A stretch of 61,542 nucleotides of DNA from Lactobacillus gallinarum DSM 10532 = JCM 2011 (GCF_001434975.1 NZ_AZEL01000079.1:1-61542), one strand, 5' to 3'. Positions 7,282 through 16,379 are shown, numbered from the stretch's first letter. Notes: a model not told the origin generated them from the letters alone. A program made the numbers and translations.

Positions 7282-7995
7282 ATGAAAAATAAAAAAATTA
7301 ATTTAAAGTACTTATTTTTAATTATTCCAATTGGATTAATATTAGTGCTTAGTCTAACTTACCTTGCAAACAAAAATCAAATTGATGACGAAATTAATTG
7401 GATGATGATGAAAGAGAAACAAAAGCTCAATGTTCCTCTAGAAAATCAGCTCCCCGACCTGCCTAACGGCTGCGAGGTTACTAGTTTATCCATGCTTATG
7501 AACTATTATGGCATCAAAGTTACTAAAAATGAACTAGCACAGAACATTCAACACGTCGATTCTTTTACCGACAATGGCCGTTATCGCGGTAATCCTAATC
7601 AGGGCTTTGTCGGTCATATGACTGTAGCAAATGCCGGCTGGTGCGTTTATAATGGTCCGCTTTATAACGTTGCACGTAAATACACCAACCACATCGTTAA
7701 TGCTTCCGGCAGTAATTTCCTGAAAGTATTAAAACTAGTTTCCGATGGTCATCCCGTTTTAATTATTACTACTACAACCTTTAGCCGCGTCAACAATATG
7801 CAAACGTGGGAAACTAACTCAGGTAAGGTGAACGTTACACCATCATCACATGCTTGTGTAATTACAGGTTATAACAAGAAAAAGAAGGTTGTCTACCTTA
7901 ACAATCCTTATGGATTTAAAAATCAAGCTGTAAACTGGCATAAATTAGAACAGAGTTACGATCAACAAGGTCGACAAGCGCTTTACATTAGTTAA
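7282..7995 (+). CDS. C39-like cysteine peptidase, membrane anchored
   Basis: Papain-like cysteine peptidase of the C39/YvpB (peptidase_C39_2) group, with a basic N-terminus and one membrane helix (about residues 11-30) placing the 200-residue domain outside the cell. The catalytic set is visible: Cys64 in PNGCEVTSLSMLMNYYG, His190 in SSHACVITGY and Asn207/208 in YLNNPYG. The family is cell-surface and its natural substrates are mostly unknown. The ATG lacks a Shine-Dalgarno sequence; an extended -10 (TGCTAGAAT) ends about 7 nt before it, so the transcript may be leaderless. Confidence 0.8.
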   Translation: MKNKKINLKYLFLIIPIGLILVLSLTYLANKNQIDDEINWMMMKEKQKLNVPLENQLPDLPNGCEVTSLSMLMNYYGIKVTKNELAQNIQHVDSFTDNGRYRGNPNQGFVGHMTVANAGWCVYNGPLYNVARKYTNHIVNASGSNFLKVLKLVSDGHPVLIITTTTFSRVNNMQTWETNSGKVNVTPSSHACVITGYNKKKKVVYLNNPYGFKNQAVNWHKLEQSYDQQGRQALYIS

Positions 7996-8002
7996 ACAAA
8001 AC

Positions 8003-8038
8003 AAAAAGGACAAGCTTTATGGAAAGCTTGTCCTTTTT
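8003..8038. terminator. Strong bidirectional terminator
   Basis: Perfect 16-bp stem AAAAAGGACAAGCTTT/AAAGCTTGTCCTTTTT with a 4-nt loop. It ends the peptidase gene (+) and would end any reverse-strand RNA from the ThrE side. Confidence 0.9.
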
Positions 8039-8188
8039 CAACTCAAGGCACATGCAAAAGCACATGTGGGCATTTAAACTGTTCACATCAGTATGTCCAC
8101 CATCAGCACTTCCCGTGCTTGCCACTTAAGGCGGATGTCCTCTATCTCATAAATATACGCATCTCGCGTTCATTAATCGACTCGTCAA
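8003..8188 (-). ncRNA. Possible small RNA (about 185 nt) downstream of thrE genes
   Basis: This stretch lacks an ORF but looks like a transcript unit. On the reverse strand TGTACA and TACAAT (-10 at 8195-8200) are 17 nt apart, and a strong terminator closes it at 8003. Between them are several complementary arms: CACATG with CATGTG (8-nt loop), AGCAC with GTGCT, and TCCGCC with GGTGGA enclosing the latter. It could equally be the 3' untranslated region of the ThrE operon. I could not match it to 6S, SRP, RNase P, tmRNA or a riboswitch class. Confidence 0.4.
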
Positions 8189-8200
8189 CTAGGCATTGTA

Positions 8201-8686
8201 CTATCTTTTACGTTTCATGTACAGCATTATCTTCTTAAAATGGCGATATTTTATTCTATAGAATGCTTCAATGCACATCGTAGATAACAAGAAACCTAAC
8301 CCAATTGCGGCAGTAACAATTGCCACTCGCAAAATCAGCTCTTGTCCTTGTGTATAATTGCCTGCTACAAGTGCACGAACGGCCTGATAAGCTGGCATCC
8401 CCGGCACCAGCGGTACCAATGCAGGAATATTAAAGATCGTTGCAGGACATTTTTTTCTCCTAGCAAAAAATAATCCCAAAATTCCGATTAAAAATGCACT
8501 AATCAGATTAGAAACCATTCTGCCCATACCTAAGCGAAAGCAAAACCAATAAGCCATCCAGCCTACTGCTCCACTAATTCCAGATGAATTAAGCGCACGA
8601 TGTGGGACATTAATAGTTAACGCAAATCCTACAGAAGCAATATAAGAAAAAGCAACATTAATTACTATCTCTAACCAAAAAGGCAT
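8201..8686 (-). CDS. Threonine/serine exporter, ThrE C-terminal half (DUF3815)
   Basis: A 161-aa integral membrane protein with about five helices, corresponding to the second half of ThrE-type exporters. Recognisable features are GISGAVGWMAYW, the loop FARRKKCPATIFNIPALVPLVPGMPAY with the conserved PALVPLVPG motif, and a basic C-terminus. It starts 2 nt after the first-half gene (8689-9459), so the two halves are translated together and should form one exporter. Substrate (Thr/Ser or small peptides) is inferred from the family. Confidence 0.85.
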   Translation of the reverse strand: MPFWLEIVINVAFSYIASVGFALTINVPHRALNSSGISGAVGWMAYWFCFRLGMGRMVSNLISAFLIGILGLFFARRKKCPATIFNIPALVPLVPGMPAYQAVRALVAGNYTQGQELILRVAIVTAAIGLGFLLSTMCIEAFYRIKYRHFKKIMLYMKRKR

Positions 8687-8688
8687 CG

Positions 8689-9459
8689 TTATACCCCCAT
8701 GAATTTCAAGATCATTCCGACTCCACCACCTAAAGCAAGTGCGGTTAAGACGGCTTCACACATTCTTACAATTCCAGATAGCAAATCACCCATAAATAGA
8801 TCTCGCAATGCATTGGTTAAGGCAAGCCCTGGAACCAAAGTCATTAGCGCTCCAATCAAAATATTATCCACGATCATCTGTGAATCTAACCAATTCAAGC
8901 CTACTGCTAAAAGTCCCATCACCATCGCCGCAATTAATTCTGATAAAAAGCGAACTTTAGTGTACTTTTTAAATTCACAATATGCCCAAAAACCGACACC
9001 ACCCACTAAAGCAGCTCCTGGAAAGTCGACCCAATCATAATTATCCATAAACAGAACCATCAAAGTCGCACTCAGAATTGCTGCACCAACTACTTGCAAC
9101 CACATAGGGAAAGAAGGAGCATTAGCTACTTGGACTATCTTTTCCTTCAATTGTTGTAAATCAATTTGCTTAGCTGCAAATTGTCGCGATAATGCATTAA
9201 CACGATCCACTAACTCCAGATTAATATTACGATCTCGCACTTGCTTCATTTGAGATAAGTTACCCCCATTTAAGCTCATAAATACACAAGTAGGAGTAGC
9301 AAAAACACGCGGATCTTCTGCACCCGCGTTCCGAGCAATTCTAAGCATCGTGTCTTCAACCCGATACATTTCACTACCGCCTTCAATCATTAAGCGTCCA
9401 GCGGTTAAACAAATATCCAATATTTCCTGATAAAATTTAGTATCGTGCTTATCGGACAT
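8689..9459 (-). CDS. Threonine/serine exporter, ThrE N-terminal half (DUF1212)
   Basis: A 256-aa protein with a soluble N-terminal domain of about 115 residues (family motifs AGRLMIEGGSEMYRVEDTM and FATPTCVFMSL) followed by five membrane helices (residues about 120-250, including LVPGLALTNALRD, a second copy of the VPG motif). Together with the downstream DUF3815 protein it makes a split ThrE exporter. The upstream ABC-F gene ends 10 nt before its start, so transcription may be shared. Confidence 0.88.
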   Translation of the reverse strand: MSDKHDTKFYQEILDICLTAGRLMIEGGSEMYRVEDTMLRIARNAGAEDPRVFATPTCVFMSLNGGNLSQMKQVRDRNINLELVDRVNALSRQFAAKQIDLQQLKEKIVQVANAPSFPMWLQVVGAAILSATLMVLFMDNYDWVDFPGAALVGGVGFWAYCEFKKYTKVRFLSELIAAMVMGLLAVGLNWLDSQMIVDNILIGALMTLVPGLALTNALRDLFMGDLLSGIVRMCEAVLTALALGGGVGMILKFMGV

Positions 9460-9469
9460 AGTTTTATCC

Positions 9470-11011
9470 TCAATTCATTGTTTCAATATCTATAGTCTTA
9501 TCTACCCAATCGCCATGGAAGAAATCTCGTTCGTGACTAACAATAATTACTCCACCTGGGAAATTGACGATGGCTTTTCTCAAGGCATCTTTCGTATCGT
9601 TGTCCAAGTGGTTAGTTGGTTCATCAAGGAAAAGCAAGTTAGCTGGTTCAAATTGCATCTTAGCTAATTTTACTTTTTCCTGTTCCCCACCAGACAATTC
9701 TTTCAATGGACTCATCGCTTGTTGCGCAGTCAAACCCATACGAGCAAGTGCCTGTCTTAATTCCTTAGGCTTCTTGCGTTCAAATTCTTCCTGCAAATAT
9801 TGTAGCGGCGTCATATTATTATTTGGCCAAGCTAAATCCTGCTTGAAGTAAGCTAATTTTGCCGTTACTGATAATTCATACGAGCCATAAATTGGCTTGA
9901 GTTGTCCTAATAACGTCTTAAGCAAGGTAGTCTTACCAATTCCGTTAAAACCAGTGATTGCGACCTTTTCGTTGCCACCAACGGAGAAATTAAAGGCAGA
10001 CTTAACTAACGCATGATCATAACCAATTACTAAATCTTGTGTTTGTAAAAGCAAGTTAGAAGCCGTAGCAACATATGGAAATTCAAACTTAGCCCGACGG
10101 TTGTTTTTAGGTGGGGTTAAAATATCCATTCTTGCCAGTTGCTTTTCACGTGACTTCGCACTCTTGGCACGAGTACCAGCCTTGTTCTTACGAATATATG
10201 CTTCGGTCTTAGCAATCTTGCGTTGCTGGTTAGCATATGCCTTAAGGTAAGTTTCACGGTTAGCCGCTTTTTGCCGCAGCGCTTGCTTCAACGTACCGGT
10301 ATAACGCGTAATCGTACCAAAATCAATATCAATAATACAATTGGTAATTCTACCTAAAAAATCATAGTCGTGACTAACTACGATAAAGGCGCCAGAGAAG
10401 TTGTTCAGATAATCAACTAGCCAATCAATATGTGATACGTCCAGGTAGTTGGTTGGTTCGTCTAGCACCAAAACATCAGGGCTTTGCAAAAGAAGCTTAG
10501 CCAAAATAATTTTGGAACGTTGACCACCTGATAATTTGGAAACATCGTGGTCATAGCCGAGGTCCGCTAAACCCAACCCAGCTGCAACTTGTTCAATTTC
10601 GGTATCAACATCATAAAAATTGTTCTCTTCTAGGTAGGTCTGAATCTTACCTGCTTTTTCTAGCAATTGATTATCACTATTTTCAGCATACTTGGTATAT
10701 AACTCATTTAATTCTTGTTCTTTTTTAAACAGCTCATCAAAAGCAGTCCGCAAAAAGCCGCGAATGGTTACCCCTGGTGCAAGCTTAGCGTACTGGTCCA
10801 AATATCCTACATCGATCTTATTTTGCCATTTAACTTGACCGTCATCTGGAATAATCTCACCTGTCAAAATCTTAATTAGCGTAGATTTACCTACCCCATT
10901 TTGACCGGTAACCCCCATGTGATCTTCCTTATTTAATACAAAGTTGGCATCTTCGTACAAAGTCTTATCAATAAAGCTTTGACTTAGGTCTTTAACAGTT
11001 AATAAACTCAT
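9470..11011 (-). CDS. ABC-F family ATPase (YbiT-like)
   Basis: Cytosolic protein of 513 aa with two ABC ATPase domains and no membrane helices: Walker A GQNGVGKST and GFNGIGKTT, signature LSGGQ and LSGGE, Walker B VLVLDEPTN and LLFLDEPTN. The linker between the domains is long and basic (about residues 230-300, KIAKTEAYIRKNKAGTRAKSAKSREKQ), as in ABC-F proteins that act on the ribosomal E site. Length and linker fit the YbiT/housekeeping branch better than the antibiotic-resistance branches, but that distinction needs phylogeny. It follows the 125-aa membrane gene by 8 nt. Confidence 0.88.
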   Translation of the reverse strand: MSLLTVKDLSQSFIDKTLYEDANFVLNKEDHMGVTGQNGVGKSTLIKILTGEIIPDDGQVKWQNKIDVGYLDQYAKLAPGVTIRGFLRTAFDELFKKEQELNELYTKYAENSDNQLLEKAGKIQTYLEENNFYDVDTEIEQVAAGLGLADLGYDHDVSKLSGGQRSKIILAKLLLQSPDVLVLDEPTNYLDVSHIDWLVDYLNNFSGAFIVVSHDYDFLGRITNCIIDIDFGTITRYTGTLKQALRQKAANRETYLKAYANQQRKIAKTEAYIRKNKAGTRAKSAKSREKQLARMDILTPPKNNRRAKFEFPYVATASNLLLQTQDLVIGYDHALVKSAFNFSVGGNEKVAITGFNGIGKTTLLKTLLGQLKPIYGSYELSVTAKLAYFKQDLAWPNNNMTPLQYLQEEFERKKPKELRQALARMGLTAQQAMSPLKELSGGEQEKVKLAKMQFEPANLLFLDEPTNHLDNDTKDALRKAIVNFPGGVIIVSHERDFFHGDWVDKTIDIETMN

Positions 11012-11019
11012 TTTTCCCT

Positions 11020-11397
11020 CTAACTATTATTTGTAGATTCTTGTTCTTTTTCATACTTTTGCAGCGCATCAAGTACACGTGGCCAGTAGCGTTTAGGCAA
11101 AATCAACTGCAAGCGATCGTGATAAATTGGAAAATCGCTCGGTTTCATCCCCGTAATATTAGCCACTTCTTGATCTGTTAACTTATATTTATAAACGATG
11201 CGCTTAATTTCAACTGAAGCATGCCCTCTAAAATAAGACAAGCCAAAAAAGAAAATTGCAAAAATACCTGCCAGTATAATCGCCAATTGCAGATTTAATC
11301 TAAAAGTGTGCAGGCAAATAAAAAATACGGCAATAAAAGCAATTATTGCGGAAATTATGCCATAAATGACTGGAAATATTGATTCTTTTTTTTGCAT
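11020..11397 (-). CDS. Two-helix membrane protein of unknown function
   Basis: A 125-aa protein: short basic start, two adjacent membrane helices (about residues 8-30 and 34-54), then a basic cytosolic C-terminal domain of 70 residues containing YKLTDQEVANITGMKPSDFPIYHDRLQLILPKRYW-type helices (quoted here only as the region 72-105). It is probably co-transcribed with the downstream ABC-F gene (8-nt gap). I recognise no family. Confidence 0.65.
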   Translation of the reverse strand: MQKKESIFPVIYGIISAIIAFIAVFFICLHTFRLNLQLAIILAGIFAIFFFGLSYFRGHASVEIKRIVYKYKLTDQEVANITGMKPSDFPIYHDRLQLILPKRYWPRVLDALQKYEKEQESTNNS

Positions 11398-11530
11398 AAT
11401 TTTCTCCCTTCAACACAAAAGCAGTAACTTTTACGAACTTAGCAAAATTTAGCTAACTTTGCAATGACTTTTAATTATGAATTAAGTATACTTGCAATAA
11501 CTCAATTTGTATTTAGAAAGAAACGGTAAA

Positions 11531-12088
11531 ATGAATAAAAATATCCACTACTATTTTTCATTAATCCACTTCCAAATCGATGATTTAGATATTCACTTAG
11601 TATTGCCGCAAACTTGGCAAGCAATTGATCTTTATCATGCAATCGCCCATGATCGAGAAAGCCTAGGTAAGTGGCTGCCCTGGGCCTACAATATGAAATC
11701 TTCAGCTGATGAAGCTAAATTTATCAAAACCATTCAAGCTAACATGGTTCAAGAGCGCATGATTGTATTGACTATTCTCGTTAACGGCGAACCTTGTGGC
11801 ATGATTGATTTGCATAATTTAATTACCAACCAAAAAGGCGAAATCGGCTATTGGTTGTCTAGCAAATATCAAGGCCGAGGCATTATGACTAAAAGCGTAC
11901 GTGAAGTGTGCAAATATGCCTTCAGTGAGTTAAATCTTAAATACGTTGACTTAATTGTTGCAGTTGCAAATGGTAAAAGCACCCGCGTTGCGCAAAATGC
12001 AGATTTTAAACTAATGGGAATTAAAGACAACTTGATTCATAACCATAGTATGGCTGGCAAAATTTTCAGAAAAATTAATTCAAATTAA
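11531..12088 (+). CDS. GNAT family N-acetyltransferase (RimL-like)
   Basis: Acetyl-CoA-dependent N-acetyltransferase of 185 aa. The fold is recognisable from LPQTWQAIDLYHAIAHDRESLGKWLPW (RimL/RimJ-type opening), EIGYWLSSKYQGRGIMTKSV (acetyl-CoA pyrophosphate loop QGRGIM) and the late strand/helix VANGKSTRVAQNADFKLMG. RimL-like enzymes modify ribosomal protein N-termini or small amines; the target here is not shown. The ATG at 11531 fits the family better than a TTG 24 nt upstream. Its last 4 nt overlap the converging DUF554 gene. Confidence 0.82.
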   Translation: MNKNIHYYFSLIHFQIDDLDIHLVLPQTWQAIDLYHAIAHDRESLGKWLPWAYNMKSSADEAKFIKTIQANMVQERMIVLTILVNGEPCGMIDLHNLITNQKGEIGYWLSSKYQGRGIMTKSVREVCKYAFSELNLKYVDLIVAVANGKSTRVAQNADFKLMGIKDNLIHNHSMAGKIFRKINSN

Positions 12089-12774
12089 AATAGGCCCGTT
12101 ACATCTTTAATAATAAAAAAGATAACTGGTACTAGCAGTGCAGGCAAAAAATTCAATGTCTTTACATCACGAATTTTTAATAAAGCTAGACCTGAACAGG
12201 CAATTAAGAAACCACCAACAATGGAAATTTCTGTTACAAGTGGACCGGTAAAAAAGCTGGCTGATAAAAACTTGGCGACGAGATAAATACTGCCTTGCCA
12301 GCAAAATAGAACTGGAGCAACAACCAGCATCCCCCAGCCGAAGCTTGCACCAAAGACCATCGACGTTACAAAGTCCAACGTAGAATTAGTGAACAGCATG
12401 GTGTTATCGCCCTTTACAGCTGCAATAACGGGACCAACAATGGAAAGTGCCCCAATACAGCAAAGCAAAATTTCAGTTGCGAGACCCTTGCCTAAATTGG
12501 ATTTACCAGTTTTAGCAACTAAGCGATCAAAATGTCCAGAAATATCAAGAGCGGTTCCACATACGCCGCCTAAAGCTAGGCTGACAATGAATAAAACGGG
12601 ATACTGGCTCTTCGGCATGTTGTTGGTCACGTTTTCCCAGCCAATGCCTAGAGCAGCTAAGCCCATTGCGATAAATAAAACGTCTTCGTAACGCTTGTTA
12701 ATCCCCTTTTTTAATAAACAGCCAATGGACGTTCCTACTAATAACGCTAATGTGTTCACGATTGTCCCAATCAT
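12085..12774 (-). CDS. DUF554 family membrane protein
   Basis: A 229-aa polytopic membrane protein with about seven helices and the DUF554 hallmarks: GTIVNTLALLVGTSIGCLLKK at the start, a central GLAALGIG, and repeated small-residue helices (LLCCIGALSIVGPV, GGFLIACSGL). The family (YdfK/YqgA-like) has no established transport function. ATG at 12774 is chosen because AGAGGTG lies 7 nt upstream; a GTG 9 nt earlier is within that site. Confidence 0.85.
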   Translation of the reverse strand: MIGTIVNTLALLVGTSIGCLLKKGINKRYEDVLFIAMGLAALGIGWENVTNNMPKSQYPVLFIVSLALGGVCGTALDISGHFDRLVAKTGKSNLGKGLATEILLCCIGALSIVGPVIAAVKGDNTMLFTNSTLDFVTSMVFGASFGWGMLVVAPVLFCWQGSIYLVAKFLSASFFTGPLVTEISIVGGFLIACSGLALLKIRDVKTLNFLPALLVPVIFFIIKDVTGLF

Positions 12775-12805
12775 CTTTCTCACCTCTCAGTTTATTTTAC
12801 ATCAG

Positions 12806-12837
12806 CAAAAAACAGCATCCCAGATCGGGATGCTGTT
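12806..12837 (-). terminator. Terminator of the LCP gene
   Basis: Perfect 11-bp stem AACAGCATCCC/GGGATGCTGTT with a 5-nt loop, then T6 on the reverse strand, 5 nt beyond the stop. Confidence 0.9.
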
Positions 12838-12842
12838 AATTT

Positions 12843-14087
12843 TTACCATTGAAACTTCCAGCCACCACTACTTGATGATGAACTAGAACTGCTGCTATTT
12901 GACGATGATGAAGCATTTGGATTCTTACCATAACCAGAATTAGAATCACCAGCAGGCTTATCTGAATTTTGATCATAGATTCGATAATTAGTAAATGCTT
13001 GCGGATCGTCCCACTTGATATGACTATTTTGGTCATTCAATTCGTTTTGTCGTGTCTCTTCATTATCTAATGTTTCAGTTTCTAAACCTAAATTCTTCCG
13101 AATTCTATTAGAAACCTTCTGCAATTCTTCAGTTGAAGCAACTTGAATTGAAGAACCATCAATCCAGGCATCATGACCTTGAATGTAGCCACTCTTCAAA
13201 TTCTTAGCACAACCACGATAATTCAAAGTAAGACTAAGCATATCGTTAAAGGTCAAATTAGTTTTCACGTACTTGTTAAAAATATCAATTAACTTACGAT
13301 AATTGCTCAGCGTATTAACAGACATAGCCTTATGCATAATCGCCTCAATTACTTGGCGTTGACGAAGTTGACGACCATAGTCCCCACGTGGGTCTTCTTT
13401 TCTCATACGGACATAAGCCACAGCGTGACGACCATTCAAGTGTTGCTTTCCTTTATGGAAATCACACCAATCATATGAAAAGTCAAACGGCACATTAACG
13501 TCTACGCCACCTACTGCATTAACTAAGCTGCGCAATGCCTTCATATTCACTTCTAGATAATAATCAATTGGTACATTTAACATGCTTGAAACAGTCTTCA
13601 TGCTGGATTGACTACCACCAATTTCATAGGCAGAGTTTACCCTGAACATGAAATATTCGTCTCCCGGATCTCCCTTAATATCAGCTAAGGTATCACGCGG
13701 AATTGAGGTCATCGTTGCAGTATTTTTTTGCGGATTAGCTGTAGCTAAAATCATGGTATCTGAATTACCACGATCATGTCGTCCTTCAATACCTTGATCC
13801 ACACCTAACACTAGGATAGAAATAGGTTGTCTATTAGCAATCTTAGCTGAAGCCGGTACATCGCTATCCCCCTTACCATCAACTGCACTATGAATGGTGA
13901 AATACATGTGCGCAGCCCATGCTACTCCAAAGCAAACAACCACTAATGCGACTACGCCAATAAAGCGTGCAAACATATTACCACTTTTTAATGCAGAACT
14001 GTCTGCAGCAAAAGCACGATTGCGGTGGAGATTAAGTGAGGAATGTCTTGTTCGGTATTCTTCTCTTCGTTTTGGATTTTGGTCCAT
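12843..14087 (-). CDS. LytR-CpsA-Psr (LCP) family wall polymer ligase
   Basis: Membrane-anchored phosphotransferase that attaches teichoic acid or polysaccharide to peptidoglycan. The 414-aa protein has a basic cytoplasmic N-terminus, one helix (about residues 44-64) and the LCP domain: SILVLGVDQG, DRGNSDTMILATANP, the SIPRDT motif, and RVNSAYEIGG, with the family's conserved Asp/Arg residues in place. The C-terminal 60 residues are low complexity, ending in a run of about 18 Ser/Asn followed by GGWKFQW. The Ser tract is encoded by mixed codons, so it is not a slippage tract. Monocistronic, with its own terminator. Confidence 0.88.
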   Translation of the reverse strand: MDQNPKRREEYRTRHSSLNLHRNRAFAADSSALKSGNMFARFIGVVALVVVCFGVAWAAHMYFTIHSAVDGKGDSDVPASAKIANRQPISILVLGVDQGIEGRHDRGNSDTMILATANPQKNTATMTSIPRDTLADIKGDPGDEYFMFRVNSAYEIGGSQSSMKTVSSMLNVPIDYYLEVNMKALRSLVNAVGGVDVNVPFDFSYDWCDFHKGKQHLNGRHAVAYVRMRKEDPRGDYGRQLRQRQVIEAIMHKAMSVNTLSNYRKLIDIFNKYVKTNLTFNDMLSLTLNYRGCAKNLKSGYIQGHDAWIDGSSIQVASTEELQKVSNRIRKNLGLETETLDNEETRQNELNDQNSHIKWDDPQAFTNYRIYDQNSDKPAGDSNSGYGKNPNASSSSNSSSSSSSSSSGGWKFQW

Positions 14088-14248
14088 TCTTTGTATCTTT
14101 TCCCTTCAAAATTAATACATGTTAATTTGTATCACTTTTAATCGCTAGATAAAATAAAATTACTTATAATTAATAATAACTTATTTTTTGTGTTTCATTG
14201 TACATCGAATTATGATGTATACAAAATGTAATTAATGGAGGAAAATTT

Positions 14249-16045
14249 ATGGCGATTCCAACAAGAAGCGAAGTCCCAGAAAATATGAAGTGGGATTTAA
14301 CCCGAATCTTTAAAACAGACCAAGACTGGGAAAATGCCTACGACAAGGCAAAAGACGAAGTAGCTAAGCTAAGTGAATTAAAGGGCAGTTTGGCTAAATC
14401 AGGCAAAGGCTTATATGAAGGCTTAACCAAGATTTTAGCAGTTAAGCGTGATGTGGAAAATATTTACGTTTATGCCACTATGTCTAGCGACGTTGATACT
14501 TCTAACTCACATTATTTAGGCTATGTTAGTCGCGTGCAAAGCTTGTCCAATCAATTTGAAGCAGCAACCAGCTTTATTAATCCTGAGATTTTAAGCATCC
14601 CTGCCGCAAAGTTTGAACAATTTAAGAAGGATGAACCAAGATTAGCTGATTATGCCCACTATTTGGAAATGATTACTAATAAGCGCCCTCATACCTTGCC
14701 AGCAGAAGAAGAAAAAATTATCGCCGATGCTGGGGATGCCATGAGCGTGTCCGAGAACACCTTTAACGTCTTAACCAACTCTGACATGGAATATGGCTAC
14801 GTGCAAGACGAAGACGGCAACATGGAACAATTATCCGATGGTCTTTATTCATTATTGATTCAGTCCCAAAACCGTGACGTGCGCAAAGGCGCCTTCGATA
14901 CGCTTTATGCAAGCTATGGTCAATTCCAGAACTCACTTGCATCTACTCTATCTGGTGTTGTGAAAAAGCATAACTACAACGCTCGTATGCACAAGTATGA
15001 CTCAGCTCGAGAAGCCGCATTAGCTGATAACGGCGTGCCTGTTGAAGTCTACGACACATTAATCAAAGAGGTTGATTCACACCTTGATTTGCTCCACCGT
15101 TATGTCGCATTACGTAAAAAGATTTTAGGTCTTAAAGACTTACAAATGTGGGACATGTACGTGCCGCTAACTGGTAAGCCTGCTTTGTCTTATAACTTTG
15201 AAGAGGCAAAAAAGGTTGCTAAAGAAGCCTTGAAGCCACTTGGTGAAGACTACTTGAAGCACGTTGATTATATTTTTAATAACCGTGTGATCGACCCTGT
15301 TGAATCTAAGGGTAAAGTTACTGGTGCTTACTCTGGTGGTGCTTATGACACCGATCCATATGAGCTTTTGAACTGGGAAGACAATATCGATTCACTTTAT
15401 ACCTTAGTTCACGAAACTGGACACTCAGTTCACTCTTGGTACACCCGCCATAGTCAACCTTACATCTATGGTGATTACCCAATCTTCGTAGCTGAAATTG
15501 CTTCAACTACTAACGAAAATATTTTGACCGAGTATTTCCTGGACCATATTACTGATCCTAAGACACGCGCATTCATCTTGAATTACTACCTTGATTCATT
15601 CAAGGGTACTTTGTTCCGTCAAACTCAATTTGCGGTATTTGAACAATTTATCCATGAAGCAGATGCTAAGGGCGAACCATTGACTGCTGATATTTTAGAT
15701 GATGTGTATGGTCAAATTAACCAGCACTACTACGGCGATAGCGTTGAACCAGGTGGCGATATTGCGCTTGAATGGTCACGGATTCCGCACTTCTACTACA
15801 ACTTCTACGTTTACCAATATGCGACTGGTTTTGCGGCTGCGACAGCTTTGGCTAATAAGGTTGTGCATGGCAGTCAGGCTGACAGGGATGCATACCTGGG
15901 CTACCTTAAGTCAGGTTCTAGCGACTATCCTACTGAGATTATGAAGCGTGCCGGCGTTGACATGACCAAACCTGATTATTTGGAAGATGCTTTCAAGACT
16001 TTTGAAAAGAGATTGAACGAATTCGAGATCTTGATTGGGAAGTAA
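14249..16045 (+). CDS. pepF: Oligoendopeptidase F
   Basis: Cytosolic zinc metallopeptidase of family M3B that trims peptides of about 7-17 residues, part of casein and peptide use in lactobacilli. At 598 aa it matches PepF length. The zinc site HETGH is at about residues 388-392, with the third ligand region FVAEIASTTNE about 25 residues on; the opening RSEVPENMKWDLTRIF and the late YATGFAAATALA are family features. ATG follows GGAGG at 6 nt. A TTGTACATC/GATGTATACAA imperfect repeat lies about 30 nt upstream and may be its promoter or operator. Confidence 0.95.
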   Translation: MAIPTRSEVPENMKWDLTRIFKTDQDWENAYDKAKDEVAKLSELKGSLAKSGKGLYEGLTKILAVKRDVENIYVYATMSSDVDTSNSHYLGYVSRVQSLSNQFEAATSFINPEILSIPAAKFEQFKKDEPRLADYAHYLEMITNKRPHTLPAEEEKIIADAGDAMSVSENTFNVLTNSDMEYGYVQDEDGNMEQLSDGLYSLLIQSQNRDVRKGAFDTLYASYGQFQNSLASTLSGVVKKHNYNARMHKYDSAREAALADNGVPVEVYDTLIKEVDSHLDLLHRYVALRKKILGLKDLQMWDMYVPLTGKPALSYNFEEAKKVAKEALKPLGEDYLKHVDYIFNNRVIDPVESKGKVTGAYSGGAYDTDPYELLNWEDNIDSLYTLVHETGHSVHSWYTRHSQPYIYGDYPIFVAEIASTTNENILTEYFLDHITDPKTRAFILNYYLDSFKGTLFRQTQFAVFEQFIHEADAKGEPLTADILDDVYGQINQHYYGDSVEPGGDIALEWSRIPHFYYNFYVYQYATGFAAATALANKVVHGSQADRDAYLGYLKSGSSDYPTEIMKRAGVDMTKPDYLEDAFKTFEKRLNEFEILIGK

Positions 16046-16060
16046 AAAATATTTATATCG

Positions 16061-16106
16061 AAAAAGCTGACAATTCATTTTTACGTGAATTATCAGCTTT
16101 TTTATT
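16061..16106. terminator. Terminator after pepF
   Basis: A 17-bp stem with one mismatch, opening AAAAAGCTGA and closing TCAGCTTTTTT, 8-nt loop, 15 nt beyond the pepF stop; it also abuts the reverse-strand gene at 16107. Confidence 0.85.
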
Positions 16107-16379
16107 TTAAACGGAGCCTGTTAAACCAGCTTCAGTACATTTATTTGGATTTTCATCTAGCATAATTTTTAACTTAGTTAACGTTGACGGTAATTTGAAA
16201 TCATGCGTCAACGAATAATTATCAATCTCTTGATTTAATTTAAAAACGACCTTATTTAGATCAATATCTTGTTCTATTTCAATCAAAGCATGATCAATTA
16301 TTGTCATTGCTTCAGGATCACCAGTATTATCTGGCTGTGTTTGCATGCTAAGCAAAATAGATTTTATTCTTTGATTCAT
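16107..16379 (-). CDS. Putative bacteriocin immunity-like protein
   Basis: A 90-aa soluble helical protein that resembles the enterocin A immunity (EntA_Immun) group in size and pattern: an early acidic helix, then VVFKLNQEIDNYSLTHDFKLP in the place where the family has its KL..EI..Y.. helix, and a flexible C-terminus. The match is by pattern only. It starts immediately after the lactate permease stop, so it sits in that transcript. No bacteriocin gene is adjacent; such orphan immunity genes are common in lactobacilli. Confidence 0.5.
   Translation of the reverse strand: MNQRIKSILLSMQTQPDNTGDPEAMTIIDHALIEIEQDIDLNKVVFKLNQEIDNYSLTHDFKLPSTLTKLKIMLDENPNKCTEAGLTGSV

Noticed and set aside
8041-8200. 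glmS ribozyme
   Set aside because: Only the short string GTTGACGAG agrees; the cleavage-site region and the rest of the core are absent, and glmS is not downstream.
12870-12910. Phase-variable poly-Ser tract in the LCP protein
   Set aside because: The serines use mixed codons, so there is no long homopolymer or simple repeat prone to slippage.
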